Below, piece by piece: positions 33,150-42,277 of a DNA stretch of 64,000 bases. Below the pieces are notes generated by a model. The model searched no databases and was not told where the DNA came from. It saw nothing but the letters and a program-made list of their open reading frames with translations. Source of the DNA: CAIMUS01 sp046347625. Its GTDB lineage: Bacteria > Pseudomonadota > Gammaproteobacteria > Competibacterales > Competibacteraceae. The first letter of the stretch is position 1, and the number at the start of each line of letters is the position of its first letter. The stretch lies in assembly GCA_046347625.1 (NCBI GenBank), contig JAXMFU010000007.1, forward strand, positions 62,001 to 126,000, in the 5' to 3' direction. Both the position numbers and the translations under genes were made by a program.

Positions 33150-33184
33150 AAGCCGGCTGAATCTCACCCAGCCGGCTTTTTTTA
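33150..33184 (+). terminator. Rho-independent terminator
   Basis: The stem AGCCGGCTG with loop AATCTCAC and CCAGCCGGCT is followed by seven T residues. It separates the candidate sigma-54 promoter from rtcA. Confidence 0.88.
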
Positions 33185-33236
33185 GTTCTGGAATTGTAAG
33201 CTTATGGAGTATCGTGCGCCTTTCTGTTGGTGCACC

Positions 33237-34310
33237 ATGGACCTTTTGACGATCGACGGTTCCTTCGGCGAAGGCGGTGGCCAGATCGTGCGGACCGGCT
33301 TGTCACTGGCCCTCTGCACCGGCCGGTCTATCCGCATCAGTCCGATTCGCCCCCACCGCACCAAGCCAGGGCTGCGACCACAGCATCTGACCGCCGTACA
33401 GGCCGCCGTGCAGGTCTCCGGGGGCCATGCCGAAGGCGCCGCCGTAGGTTCACTCGAACTGGAATTCTATCCCGGTTCCGTGCGGCCGGGAGCATATACG
33501 ATTGCCATCGGCACGGCGGGTAGCACCAGTCTGGTTTTTCAAACCCTGCTGCCGGCGCTGTTGACCGCCGCCGCACCATCCCGGCTGAGTCTGGAAGGCG
33601 GTACTCATAATCCGCTCGCGCCGACCTTCGAGTTCATCCAGCAGGCTTTCCTGCCGGTGATCGACCGGATGGGGCCGCGGGTGGAGGCCCACCTGGAACG
33701 CTACGGTTTCTATCCGGCGGGAGGAGGGCGCTGGAGCGCCGAGATCCAACCCTGCCAACGACTGCGACCGCTGACGCTCCTTGAGCGCGGCGCGGTGTTG
33801 GAATGTCAGGCACAGGCTCTTCTCGCCCGGTTACCCGACCATATTGCTCAGCGGGAATTGCAGACTGTGGCCGCGCTGTTGGCCTGGGAGCCGAGTTCCC
33901 TGACATCCTTGAGGGTCGCCTCACCGGGGCCGGGTAACTGCCTGAATCTGATGGTGCGTAGCGAACAGATTACGGAACTGTTCACCGGTTTCGGCCAACG
34001 CGGTGTGCGCGCGGAACAGGTCGCCAGGATAGTGGCCGAACAAGTGCATGACTACCTGACGGCCGGCGTTCCGGTCGGCGAACAGCTGGCGGATCAACTG
34101 CTGCTGCCCCTGGCGCTGGCGGGTGCGGGCGAATTCCTTACCCTGCGCCCCAGCCGGCATACTCTGACCAATCAGGCGGTGATCCAGCAATGTCTGCCCG
34201 TCAGCTTCGAGAATGAGGCTCTGACCGAGAACGTCTGGCGGGTGCGGGTGGGCACGGGTAAAGCTGAAAAATCAGCCGCCAATCTCGATCTGCATCCCCG
34301 CCGCCTGTAA
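33237..34310 (+). CDS. rtcA: RNA 3'-terminal phosphate cyclase RtcA
   Basis: 357 aa from ATG at 33237 (an in-frame ATG at 33204 is possible). It converts RNA 3'-phosphate to a 2',3'-cyclic phosphate via an adenylylated intermediate. Motifs: DGSFGEGGGQIVRTGLSLA, GGTHNPLAPTFEFIQQAFLPVI, GFYPAGGGRW and the C-terminal LRPSRHTLTNQ with the adenylylated His. Full length. It is convergent with, and overlaps by 39 bp, the next minus-strand gene. rtcB and archease are 18 kb away instead of adjacent. Confidence 0.95.
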   Translation: MDLLTIDGSFGEGGGQIVRTGLSLALCTGRSIRISPIRPHRTKPGLRPQHLTAVQAAVQVSGGHAEGAAVGSLELEFYPGSVRPGAYTIAIGTAGSTSLVFQTLLPALLTAAAPSRLSLEGGTHNPLAPTFEFIQQAFLPVIDRMGPRVEAHLERYGFYPAGGGRWSAEIQPCQRLRPLTLLERGAVLECQAQALLARLPDHIAQRELQTVAALLAWEPSSLTSLRVASPGPGNCLNLMVRSEQITELFTGFGQRGVRAEQVARIVAEQVHDYLTAGVPVGEQLADQLLLPLALAGAGEFLTLRPSRHTLTNQAVIQQCLPVSFENEALTENVWRVRVGTGKAEKSAANLDLHPRRL

Positions 34311-35501
34311 CCGTTGCGCGAGTCTGTCGCCAAGACCGGTGGCCGGAGTCAGAAGGCCACCACGCTGCGGGCCGCCCGGTAATTCGTCTGCATTCAAGGC
34401 CAGACACAGGGCGGATTCACACAGGAATTTGACGGTGGCTCGATTGCCGGGATCGCCCCGAGCGGCGAGCGAGCCGCGAACCCGGCGTCCGTCGTCGGCC
34501 TGACCGATGAGTTCACAGCGGAACCAGCCGCTTTCCAGCGTTTTTTCCGCGGGGCCGCTACCGGGTTGCGGCAGCAGTTTTTTCAGTACCTGGCGAGCCG
34601 GAGACAGCGGCATGAGGCCCTGAAGCAACGCCATAGTGGCGGTCATGCCGGTCGCTTTGACCATGGCCAGCGGCGGCTCGAACTTCAGGTATTCCTGATA
34701 GCTGAACGCCGGGCCGTAGGACTGCCGCCAGTGCTCGAACAGCGCCTGGCTGCGGCGCACCACCCGGGTATTGACCGGCCCCATGAAAAATGGTCCCACC
34801 CAGCCATCGATCTCGGCATCGTAGAACGGGAGCGCCGGGTCCTGATGGCGCACCTTTTCTTCCGCGGAATACTCGATTCCGGGCGTGAGCAGAAACGGGT
34901 CCTGCAATTGGTCCGCCTGGCCGGAATCGTACAGATTGAATACCGAGGCCAGCGTACCGCCGTTGAAGCCGCCGTACAGTTGGAAGTAGGCTTTCACCCA
35001 GCGGCACGGGACGCCCAGTGTCGCCTGCAAATGACGCACCACCAGATAGGTCCCCAGATCGGAAGGCACCGAATCGAAGCCACAACAGGGAATGATTCGG
35101 GTGCCCTCGGCGGCGGCCTGCGCATGATAACGGTCGATCAGCGACCTGATCCAGGGCGTCTCGCCGGAGATATCGACATAATGCGTTCGGGAGCGCACAC
35201 AGGCGGCGACGATGGTATCGCCATAGAGCGCGAAAGGGCCGGCCGTATTCAGCAGCACGCGCGTCCCTGCCACCAGGGCATCGACGGCCGCTTGATCCCG
35301 GCTGTCCGCGACCTGCACATCGATATCGGTGGTGGTATTGCCGAGCGCTGCTTTCACCGCCTCCAGCTTTTCCCGGTTACGACCGGCGATAGCCCAACGC
35401 AATGCGCCTTGCGGGACATGCCGGGCGAAGTATTGCGCGGCCTGCTTGCCGGTAAAACCGCTGGCGCCGTACAGCACGACATCATAGGGACGATCGGTCA
35501 T
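34272..35501 (-). CDS. Saccharopine dehydrogenase-like (trans-acting enoyl reductase-like) oxidoreductase
   Basis: 409 aa. Rossmann N-terminus VVLYGASGFTGKQAAQYFA with the GxSGxTG NAD(P) motif, then LNTAGPFALYGD, HYVDISGE and IPCCGFDSVPSDLG, as in saccharopine-dehydrogenase-related proteins including mycobacterial trans-acting enoyl reductases. No real lysine pathway link. The substrate may be a lipid or polyketide intermediate; unassigned here. Confidence 0.8.
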   Translation of the reverse strand: MTDRPYDVVLYGASGFTGKQAAQYFARHVPQGALRWAIAGRNREKLEAVKAALGNTTTDIDVQVADSRDQAAVDALVAGTRVLLNTAGPFALYGDTIVAACVRSRTHYVDISGETPWIRSLIDRYHAQAAAEGTRIIPCCGFDSVPSDLGTYLVVRHLQATLGVPCRWVKAYFQLYGGFNGGTLASVFNLYDSGQADQLQDPFLLTPGIEYSAEEKVRHQDPALPFYDAEIDGWVGPFFMGPVNTRVVRRSQALFEHWRQSYGPAFSYQEYLKFEPPLAMVKATGMTATMALLQGLMPLSPARQVLKKLLPQPGSGPAEKTLESGWFRCELIGQADDGRRVRGSLAARGDPGNRATVKFLCESALCLALNADELPGGPQRGGLLTPATGLGDRLAQRLQAAGMQIEIGG

Positions 35502-35556
35502 GGTTTCTGGTTCCAGGCTTGGATCCGCTACATTAGCGACATGTGGAATGTCGGTC

Positions 35557-38500
35557 TCAACCTTCCAGACTCCAGAGTTTCAGGGTGTGGTCGGCAGAAG
35601 CAGAGATAAAACGGCGACCGTCTGGTAAGACGGCGACTGCATTAATTCCCTTACTATGGTATCCCAGAATGACGCTTTCACCGGTGTCCAAATCCCAGAG
35701 CCTCAGCGAGCGGTCGCAAGAACCAGAAATCGCGCGCCGACCATCGGGCAGCAACACAACTGCAAAAATATGATCTGTATGGCCATACAAGGGGCGTATT
35801 AGATCACCGCTGTCCAAGTCCCAGAGTTTCAAAGTGCAGTCGCTGGAAGACGAAAGGGCACGCCAGCCATCCGGAAGCACCTTGACTGCAAGGACCCGCT
35901 GTTGGTGGCCTTTCAGAGGGCGCTCAACGTGGCCGCTGGTCAAGTTCCAGAGTTTCAGGGTGCAATCCCTTGAGCCGGACAGGGCATATCGACCATCCGG
36001 TGTGACGTCTACTGTATAGACAATGTCCCGATGCCCACCACGAGTGGCATCGAAGGTAGCCAGGCATCTATGGTTATCCAAATCCCACAGTCTCAGGGTG
36101 CAATCACGCGAGCCGGAGATAGCGCGCCGACCATCGGGTAATACAGCGACAGCGTACACTTTATCTGTGTGGTCACCGAGGGTGCAGTTGAGGGCGCCGG
36201 TTTCCAGTTCCCATATCCTTAACGTTTGATCGGCAGAACCAGAAATGACACGTTTACCATCCTGGATGACTGCCACCGCATACACCGGTCCTGTATGACC
36301 TCTGAAGGTCGTGCGCGGGATACCGGTTTCCAGATCCCATAGCTTGAGTGTTTCATCATAAGAACCGGAGACAGCCCATCGACCATCGGGTGTCACGGCC
36401 ACTGCATGTACACCTTTATCATGGCCGGTAAATGTTTTTTGCTCATCACATGACGGAGGCTTGGGGTTAGAGAACTTGAGACTACAACTGTCCTTAAGTA
36501 ACCTTACCGTATCTGACCAGCCCCTCTCACGTAGCCCGTTAAACAATTGGCTGGGTAATTGTGCAAAATCGTAAAAGAGCACATGTGCAGAAGACCACAG
36601 GACCTGCTGAATTCGAGCGGTGTGTTCATCGTTGCCAGCATAATTCATATAGTCGGCAATGACCGCCTGAATATTGGTTGCTCTCAACTTGGCTGCGAGC
36701 CAGTTGTAATTCAGCAGCAAATCATGCAATTCACTATTTTTGCCCGCCTTCGCAAGGTGGTAAGGCAAATATTGGAAAAAATAGCCATCATTGGGACCGC
36801 TAGCCCAATCGTAATTACAATACCTCTGGTAAGTATCCAGCAGACGCTGATGTAAAAAAGTCAGATCTTCTTCTTTTTGGATATACAGATAATGGTGATA
36901 AAGGCCGTGCAGATAGTAGCAGGGCTTCCCATTACAGTTGTCACGACGCATTAGCGCCTGTTCTACAAAAAAATTTACTGCTTTGTCAGCTGCAGCAGGA
37001 AAACGTTCAGACCACAACATTTGCAGAGTAGCTTCAGGGATGGCTACATTCTCAGGGAACACAGCGCAATCGAGAAAAGCTTCCTTGGTGGCGCCTTGTG
37101 GTAGATCTTCAACACTAATTTCCAGGGTCGCGAGTAAACTCTCAGGGAGATTTTTATACTCTTTTAAGCGTTCGCCCAGCGATTGTACATTCACGCTGTG
37201 GAGGCGATCCAATAGTCCTTGCCAGTCCAATTGACTTTGCTCTGATTGACTTTGCCGGATATAAGCACCGCGGATCAGCGCTCCAAGAACCACCAGAGAG
37301 AGCGGTAAATAGTCACATTCTTTCGCTAATCTATAGGCTTCAGGTGGGAACTCAGCGACCGGTTGCTTGATACGTTGTGCTAATAATTCGATACCCTGTT
37401 CAGCTCCTGGCGAATCAAGTGGGTATCCGCTAGCACCGATCTTTTTCAAGACCTCCTGATCACGGATTGTAATCAATAGCCGGCACCGTTGGCCAAGCCC
37501 TGTGAAAGCTTGTGCCTGCTCTTCATATCGGACATCGTCCAGAATCACGAGACAGGCACGGCTCCGGGTCAGGTCAGCCAGTCTTTCACTGCCCTCTTCC
37601 CCTTTATTGAAAACCGGTGTGTACACTCCCAGAGCAAGAATCAATTCGATCTGTTTTGCCGTCACACTAGCATGTGGACCGAATGTCAGCCAGTATATCC
37701 CGTCGGCAAAGGCTTGCCGAATCTCAGCACAGTGTTGAGCCAGATCGGCAACCAGCATGGATTTACCGACACCTGCTGTACCATAGACACCTATCACACG
37801 GTTCGAGGCATCCAGGATAGTTGCCTTAAGCTGGTCGAACTTTGATGAACGTCGTTGGTAATGAGAAGGAAGTGAAGGCACACAATAAGGTTCAGGTGGC
37901 TTCTTAGAAGCATAGAGGGCGAATTCCTGAAAGTACTTGTTACGCACTGACTTTTCTAATTGTGGTAACAACAATTCCTTGAACTCTCCAGGAGTACCTT
38001 CACGGATTTTACCAGCCAACCACTGCATATCACTTAGCATCGTATTGCGTGCAATGGGTGATTCTTCACTGAACACGGCCAGGGTCTCCTGCAAAGCATA
38101 TTCCTGCCAGTAGCTGACTTTAATTTTGGCCCAGTAGTATTCATCTGCCTCCTTGCTGGTTCTATCCTTCTTAAGAAACCGATCGAGCGATTCCCGGGCG
38201 AAGCGCTTGGCCTCGTTCAGTCCTGCCGCGCCCTCTTGAAGGCGAAAGATAGGAACAAGTAGCAACTCTACTTCTTCTCCTGGACGCTGGTCGAGAATCG
38301 ACTGAGCAACGTAGGCAGTCCCCCTGATGTTCTGACGGTTGTGATTGAAACAAAGTGCCACGCAATCCGGCATGTGCACTGTGCAGATGCCGGATATATC
38401 GGTCAGACCTGTGCGACTGTCAATCAGGATAAAATTATATTGTTTCTTCAGTTGTTCACGGAAAGTGTCTAAGAATTTTCCTCCGCCCAAACGCTCATAG

Positions 38501-38928
38501 AAAGCATTCCAATCGAATTTACGAACGCGGGAAGCGTAGGAAAGATCTTGTTTACCGGCACCCATAAAGTGCAGGCATCTTTCTGTAGATTCTATATAGG
38601 GAAACTCAAGGGGTGTTATATAACTTTGTGCATGCGCTAATAGCTTCGGGTCTTCGAGTCCTGGTGGTCGGGCATCTCTCGGCTTCAGTGTAAGGTCCGA
38701 GTAATCCCATATCATGTCGATAAGACCAGGAGTTTCCTCCAACTCCTTATCGTTCAGGAAAGGACGAAAATAGTGATGCAAGCCCGGTGCTTCCAAGTCC
38801 CAGTCGATTGCCAGTACTCTGTGATTATTGGCGGCCAGAATCCAGGCAACGTTGGCCAGGGCCATACTGCGCCCCACTCCGCCCTTGAAAGAATAGAAAG
38901 TAACGATTTTTCCTGGCATTGTTTGCAT
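35557..38928 (-). CDS. ParA-like/NB-ARC/WD40 STAND protein, partner of the TIR protein
   Basis: 1123 aa with three modules. Residues 1-340: a MinD/ParA-type P-loop, FYSFKGGVGRSMALANVAW (KGGVGRS 15-21), AIDWDLEAPG and LIDSRTGLTD. Residues about 355-730: NB-ARC, Walker A GTAGVGKS 383-390, Walker B ACLVILDDV, then DCAVFPENVAIPEATLQMLW. Residues about 826-1123: seven WD40 repeats (each ending LWDLD or similar), one full propeller. The gene is 12 bp behind the TIR gene with GAGGAGT as ribosome site, so the two form an operon. The architecture recalls FxSxx-COOH-system proteins (KGGVGR domain, NB-ARC, TPR) but with WD40 sensors. Inferred role: sensor/oligomerisation platform in abortive defence. 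Confidence 0.85.
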   Translation of the reverse strand: MQTMPGKIVTFYSFKGGVGRSMALANVAWILAANNHRVLAIDWDLEAPGLHHYFRPFLNDKELEETPGLIDMIWDYSDLTLKPRDARPPGLEDPKLLAHAQSYITPLEFPYIESTERCLHFMGAGKQDLSYASRVRKFDWNAFYERLGGGKFLDTFREQLKKQYNFILIDSRTGLTDISGICTVHMPDCVALCFNHNRQNIRGTAYVAQSILDQRPGEEVELLLVPIFRLQEGAAGLNEAKRFARESLDRFLKKDRTSKEADEYYWAKIKVSYWQEYALQETLAVFSEESPIARNTMLSDMQWLAGKIREGTPGEFKELLLPQLEKSVRNKYFQEFALYASKKPPEPYCVPSLPSHYQRRSSKFDQLKATILDASNRVIGVYGTAGVGKSMLVADLAQHCAEIRQAFADGIYWLTFGPHASVTAKQIELILALGVYTPVFNKGEEGSERLADLTRSRACLVILDDVRYEEQAQAFTGLGQRCRLLITIRDQEVLKKIGASGYPLDSPGAEQGIELLAQRIKQPVAEFPPEAYRLAKECDYLPLSLVVLGALIRGAYIRQSQSEQSQLDWQGLLDRLHSVNVQSLGERLKEYKNLPESLLATLEISVEDLPQGATKEAFLDCAVFPENVAIPEATLQMLWSERFPAAADKAVNFFVEQALMRRDNCNGKPCYYLHGLYHHYLYIQKEEDLTFLHQRLLDTYQRYCNYDWASGPNDGYFFQYLPYHLAKAGKNSELHDLLLNYNWLAAKLRATNIQAVIADYMNYAGNDEHTARIQQVLWSSAHVLFYDFAQLPSQLFNGLRERGWSDTVRLLKDSCSLKFSNPKPPSCDEQKTFTGHDKGVHAVAVTPDGRWAVSGSYDETLKLWDLETGIPRTTFRGHTGPVYAVAVIQDGKRVISGSADQTLRIWELETGALNCTLGDHTDKVYAVAVLPDGRRAISGSRDCTLRLWDLDNHRCLATFDATRGGHRDIVYTVDVTPDGRYALSGSRDCTLKLWNLTSGHVERPLKGHQQRVLAVKVLPDGWRALSSSSDCTLKLWDLDSGDLIRPLYGHTDHIFAVVLLPDGRRAISGSCDRSLRLWDLDTGESVILGYHSKGINAVAVLPDGRRFISASADHTLKLWSLEG

Positions 38929-38940
38929 TGTTTTAACTCC

Positions 38941-40155
38941 TCATAAGCCGGGCATTTGAGCCGGAGGTTGAGGCTCTGGAAGTTTGCCAGTTCGCAGCAA
39001 ACAGCTTTTAAGGTCGGTTACTACTTTACTGACGGAATTCTCATACTCCTGACAGTTTGCCGGTACTTTCCAGATATGGTGTGGGCGTTGTCCAGCGAAC
39101 TTGGTCTGGAATACATCCCGTAAAATATCGTCTTCTCCATCAGAACCACTTGCAGTAACCAGTCCGACATTAAGATAGTCTGCGCCGTCATATCGCCTTA
39201 AGGGTGATTTGAATTCAGGGGTAGAAAGGGCATGATGATCGAGCACCATCAAGACAGGGCTGTTTCTATCTCTGGCGTCCTGAATTTTTCTTAATAGGTT
39301 TCTAGGGAATTTAAGATTATAATATGTTCCGGTTTGTCCGGCTTTTTTGAGACCGTTTTGTGTGGCCTGCTCGATAGTAATATTATCATTATTGAAAGGC
39401 TGCCAGCTCTCAGGTTGGTTATCTTTGTTCGCAACGATGTAGACTACATTAGTGCCAGTTAACCCGGAAGCTACAGGAATATCTCCCACAGGTATATCTT
39501 CACGTCTCTTAAATGCGGATGGCAGGTCGCTGAAATCATCCTCACCGGGTAGGTAGCATAGTCGTGGCTCCAAGTTGGCTAGATCAACGATACGTCTTGC
39601 AATTTGTTCGACCACTTGAGCGCATGCTCGATTATTCATCAACCTATACATTTGCCCTATGCCCATAATGGGATAGTCTTTAGGCATGCCCTCTTGATTC
39701 CATTGGAGCCTTTTAAGAAACTCAGAAGTATTTTTATTAAGTCCATTAAAGCAAAAGTATGTATCTTCCCAAAAAACAGGAATAATCCGATAAGATTGTT
39801 GCTGATCATCGGATAGTCTATTTAATCTTTCTATAAAGAACTGGACTTCCCGCCCACAGTTTTCACTTCCCAAGTAAGCTGGAGAAACGATTGCTAACAA
39901 AACGTCAGAATTTTGCAAACCCTGTACAAGCTGTCTGCTCCAAAAATCGGCGATCTTAAGCCTATCTTTATCACGATAAGCGACTTTGTCAGGATATTCA
40001 TTAGTTAAACCTGCAACTCCTTTGCATATTTCCTCGAAAAATATTTCAAGATAATTTACTGGCTGAGGCCCATCATTTGTCATGATAGTTCTTTTAGCAC
40101 TTTCATAATCCTTACGTGCATAGCTGAAGAAGAATTTATACCTGTAGTCGGACAT
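38941..40155 (-). CDS. TIR-domain protein with FxsC-like C-terminal part
   Basis: 404 aa. N-terminal TIR: FFFSYARKDYESAKR, then AYRDKDRLKIADFW, LLAIVSPAYLGSENCGREV with Glu103 at the place of the NAD-cleaving Glu. The C-terminal half (VVYIVANKDNQPESWQPFN...YNLKFPRNLLRKIQDAR, VLMVLDHHALSTPEFK) matches what I remember of FxsC proteins of the actinobacterial FxSxx-COOH systems. First gene of a two-gene operon with the NB-ARC/WD40 protein. Likely an NADase or signalling effector activated by that sensor; catalysis is inferred. Confidence 0.85.
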   Translation of the reverse strand: MSDYRYKFFFSYARKDYESAKRTIMTNDGPQPVNYLEIFFEEICKGVAGLTNEYPDKVAYRDKDRLKIADFWSRQLVQGLQNSDVLLAIVSPAYLGSENCGREVQFFIERLNRLSDDQQQSYRIIPVFWEDTYFCFNGLNKNTSEFLKRLQWNQEGMPKDYPIMGIGQMYRLMNNRACAQVVEQIARRIVDLANLEPRLCYLPGEDDFSDLPSAFKRREDIPVGDIPVASGLTGTNVVYIVANKDNQPESWQPFNNDNITIEQATQNGLKKAGQTGTYYNLKFPRNLLRKIQDARDRNSPVLMVLDHHALSTPEFKSPLRRYDGADYLNVGLVTASGSDGEDDILRDVFQTKFAGQRPHHIWKVPANCQEYENSVSKVVTDLKSCLLRTGKLPEPQPPAQMPGL

Positions 40156-40525
40156 GTGAATTGGCTCCTTATCATTCTAAATTAGTGGACACTGGTAAAT
40201 CAGGGCAAAGTGAAAAACTCGTATTTAGACCCTTATATCGATGTCGAGTAACCCTGCACCCAAGTGATTTGTGGTGTCATCAGTTGTCGTGGCAGGGGCA
40301 CCGCTCTCACAACATTAAAATTACGGAATATCCTACAACCAGTGACTTATGAGTTTCAAGTGGTCGTACCGCGTTGCGCAGGGCAATCGCGCTATCTAGC
40401 TCTTGAAAGAGTGAATGGGTGAGGTATGGGCTTTCCTACCCAGCAAGTCGGTAGGTCGGGCACAGGATGTGCCCGACATAGTTTAAATGCCTAGCTCGGT
40501 AGATCGAATCCGTCCTCTAGCCGAT
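40156..40525. other. Gap with palindromes, no gene
   Basis: The first part is the upstream region of the TIR gene, AT-rich. At 40451-40480 is one GTAGGTCGGGCACAGGATGTGCCCGAC palindrome. At 40493-40537 an inverted repeat (AGCTCGGTAGATCG and CGATCTACCGAGCT) reaches into the transporter stop codon. It has no T-tract, so it is not a clear terminator. Confidence 0.65.
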
Positions 40526-41374
40526 CTACCGAGCTTCCCTGGCGTTCATGACCCCTCTGAGCGTCAGGCTGGCCAGAATCACCATGCCGCCGAGCAGCGC
40601 CCAGTTGCCCGGCAGTTCGCCTAGAACCAGCAGTACCCAGAGCGGATTGAGGATCGGTTCGATGCCGGACAAAACGGTTAGATTCAGCGCCGGCAGATGT
40701 TTGATCCCGTCGGCGAACAGGGCATAGGCACAGCCTACTTGGCACACGCCCAGGACGACCAAGATCACCCAACCGGAGACATCCGGGCCGGGGATGGCGG
40801 CGATAAAGGGCAGGGCCAGCACCGCTACCAAGACATTGCCTACGAACAGGGGGGCAATGGCATCCTTTCCAAGGTGACGGGTCAACAGTGCCGTGCCGGC
40901 GAAGGCCACCCCACTGACGATCGCGGCAATATTTCCCCACAGATTCGTGACGGTCAGATGGTCGAGAAAAAACAGCCCTATGCCCGCCAGAGTAATACCG
41001 ATGAGTGTCATATCACGCCGGGTCATCCGTTTGCCGAAGAACCAGGGTGAGAACAGAGCCATCGCGATCGGGGCGGCGTAGTACAGAAAGATCGCGTTGG
41101 CGGCGGTGGTCAGTTTGGTCGCGATGACGAACAGCAGCATCATGATGGCATAGCCGACGCTGCCCACGATCAGAAGGTAAGACGCTCGCAATCGCAGATG
41201 GGGATACAGCGCGGCCAGCGCCAACGCGGCGATGGCACTGCGAACGCCGGCGATGGCGACCGGGTCCCACGCGATCGATTTGATCAGAACGCCTCCTAAA
41301 CTCCACAGCACGGCGGCCAGTACGACCGCCACCAGGGCACGGTACTGAAAGAAAGACATATTGCGTATGTTCAT
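40526..41374 (-). CDS. EamA/DMT family transporter
   Basis: 282 aa from ATG at 41374; a longer frame starting at 41473 would overlap the divergent cas2 start. Ten hydrophobic segments are evident, with the two EamA halves (WSLGGVLIKS near the start, GVCQVGCAYALFADGIKHLPA and IEPILNPLWVLLVLGE in the second). Probable metabolite exporter in the inner membrane; substrate unknown. Its TAG stop is inside a palindromic repeat arm. Confidence 0.85.
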   Translation of the reverse strand: MNIRNMSFFQYRALVAVVLAAVLWSLGGVLIKSIAWDPVAIAGVRSAIAALALAALYPHLRLRASYLLIVGSVGYAIMMLLFVIATKLTTAANAIFLYYAAPIAMALFSPWFFGKRMTRRDMTLIGITLAGIGLFFLDHLTVTNLWGNIAAIVSGVAFAGTALLTRHLGKDAIAPLFVGNVLVAVLALPFIAAIPGPDVSGWVILVVLGVCQVGCAYALFADGIKHLPALNLTVLSGIEPILNPLWVLLVLGELPGNWALLGGMVILASLTLRGVMNAREAR

Positions 41375-41474
41375 GCGGGGTCTGCTTGTATTCACGGTCG
41401 GGTTATTACTGTTTGCGCCGCCACAAGCTTGTCGGTTCTGACAAAGCGAACTCGACGGGTGTTCAATGGGCATT

Positions 41475-41759
41475 ATGCCGACCCGAATCCTTTATCTTGC
41501 CGCCTATGATGTCAGCGACCCGGTACGCTTGCGGGAGGCTTTGCGCGCGTTGAAGGCGCATGCCAGCGGTGGCCAGAAATCGGTATTCGAGTGTTTTCTG
41601 ACCGAAACGGAACGCGGCGAGCTATTGGCCGACGTGCGGACCATCCTGGATTTGAACGATGATCGGTTTCTGCTGCTACCACTGGCTGGTGCTGATGATA
41701 TTCAGATTTTAGGGGTGGCCGTCAAGCCGGTAGATCAAGAATTTTATTATCTGGGTTGA
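41475..41759 (+). CDS. cas2: CRISPR-associated Cas2, orphan
   Basis: 94 aa from ATG at 41475. ILYLAAYDVSDPVRLREAL has the conserved metal-binding Asp12 (YDxSD), and GQKSVFECFLTETE is the standard Cas2 motif; the end VDQEFYYLG is also typical. No cas1, effector gene or repeat array is within the window, so it is an orphan or a leftover of a lost CRISPR locus. The start region overlaps the alternative 5' extension of the divergent transporter gene. A VapD-like RNase role is another possibility. Confidence 0.85.
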   Translation: MPTRILYLAAYDVSDPVRLREALRALKAHASGGQKSVFECFLTETERGELLADVRTILDLNDDRFLLLPLAGADDIQILGVAVKPVDQEFYYLG

Positions 41760-42277
41760 AGCCGCGACCGGTAGTAGAGATGGAGGCGGGAATTTGGAAC
41801 AGGATGGCTGCTATTGTGGCACGGGCGGAAGGCGACAGGCTTGGAAGAAGCGAGCAGCACACCGGGCGGCGGAGTCGGTGAATGAGGATCGATTCCCGTT
41901 TTCCGGTGGCCAGCCAGGCTGGATATACGAACGGAATGGGCTTATAGTAAATATGGCTGATGTTGTCGGCTTGGATAAAGGTCTTGTTAACGTGATGTTG
42001 CGAATCAACAACAATAACTTTTGACAAACGGATTTTTTACCAGCCCCCCTCTGTAATAAGAGTCGTTTGCAAAGAATTTCTGGCAGCGAGCCGTTTGAAA
42101 CGGGCGTAACCAGTCGGGCGCTCAATTATCCTTTCAAGACGCCTGTAGGAGCGAGCTTGCTCGCGAATCACGCCGGCTTGCCGGCGACCGTTGCATTCGC
42201 GAGCAAGCTCGCTCCTACGCCAGCGCGGGTGACTGGTTACGCCCGTTTGAAACATACCTACTTAAGAAAGGATTAAG
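41760..42277. other. Gap between cas2 and the XRE gene; contains a fold-back element
   Basis: 41760-42092 holds AT-richer sequence with only unconvincing frames (76 codons at 41794). 42093-42253 is the fold-back repeat listed separately. TAAGAAAGGAT just before 42278 serves as ribosome site of the next gene. Confidence 0.6.
42093..42253. repeat. 161-bp fold-back element with REP-like core
   Basis: Perfect 22-bp outer inverted repeats GTTTGAAACGGGCGTAACCAGT and its complement enclose a second pair, GTAGGAGCGAGCTTGCTCGCGAAT and its complement, around a GC-rich loop. The inner pair is the REP-like palindrome common in gammaproteobacteria. Part of the outer arm also occurs near 32280. Confidence 0.9.

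Noticed and set aside
33204..33236. rtcA start at the earlier ATG
   Set aside because: The 11 extra residues (Cys/Trp-rich) are not expected before DLLTIDGSFGEGGG; the ATG at 33237 fits the family length, though the earlier one cannot be excluded.
35557..40352. An FxSxx-COOH peptide or radical SAM gene for the TIR/NB-ARC operon
   Set aside because: No small frame ending in F-x-S-x-x and no CxxxCxxC radical SAM protein within the surrounding sequence.
41794..42024. A 76-codon frame after cas2
   Set aside because: Composition unlike its neighbours, no ribosome site and no known motif.
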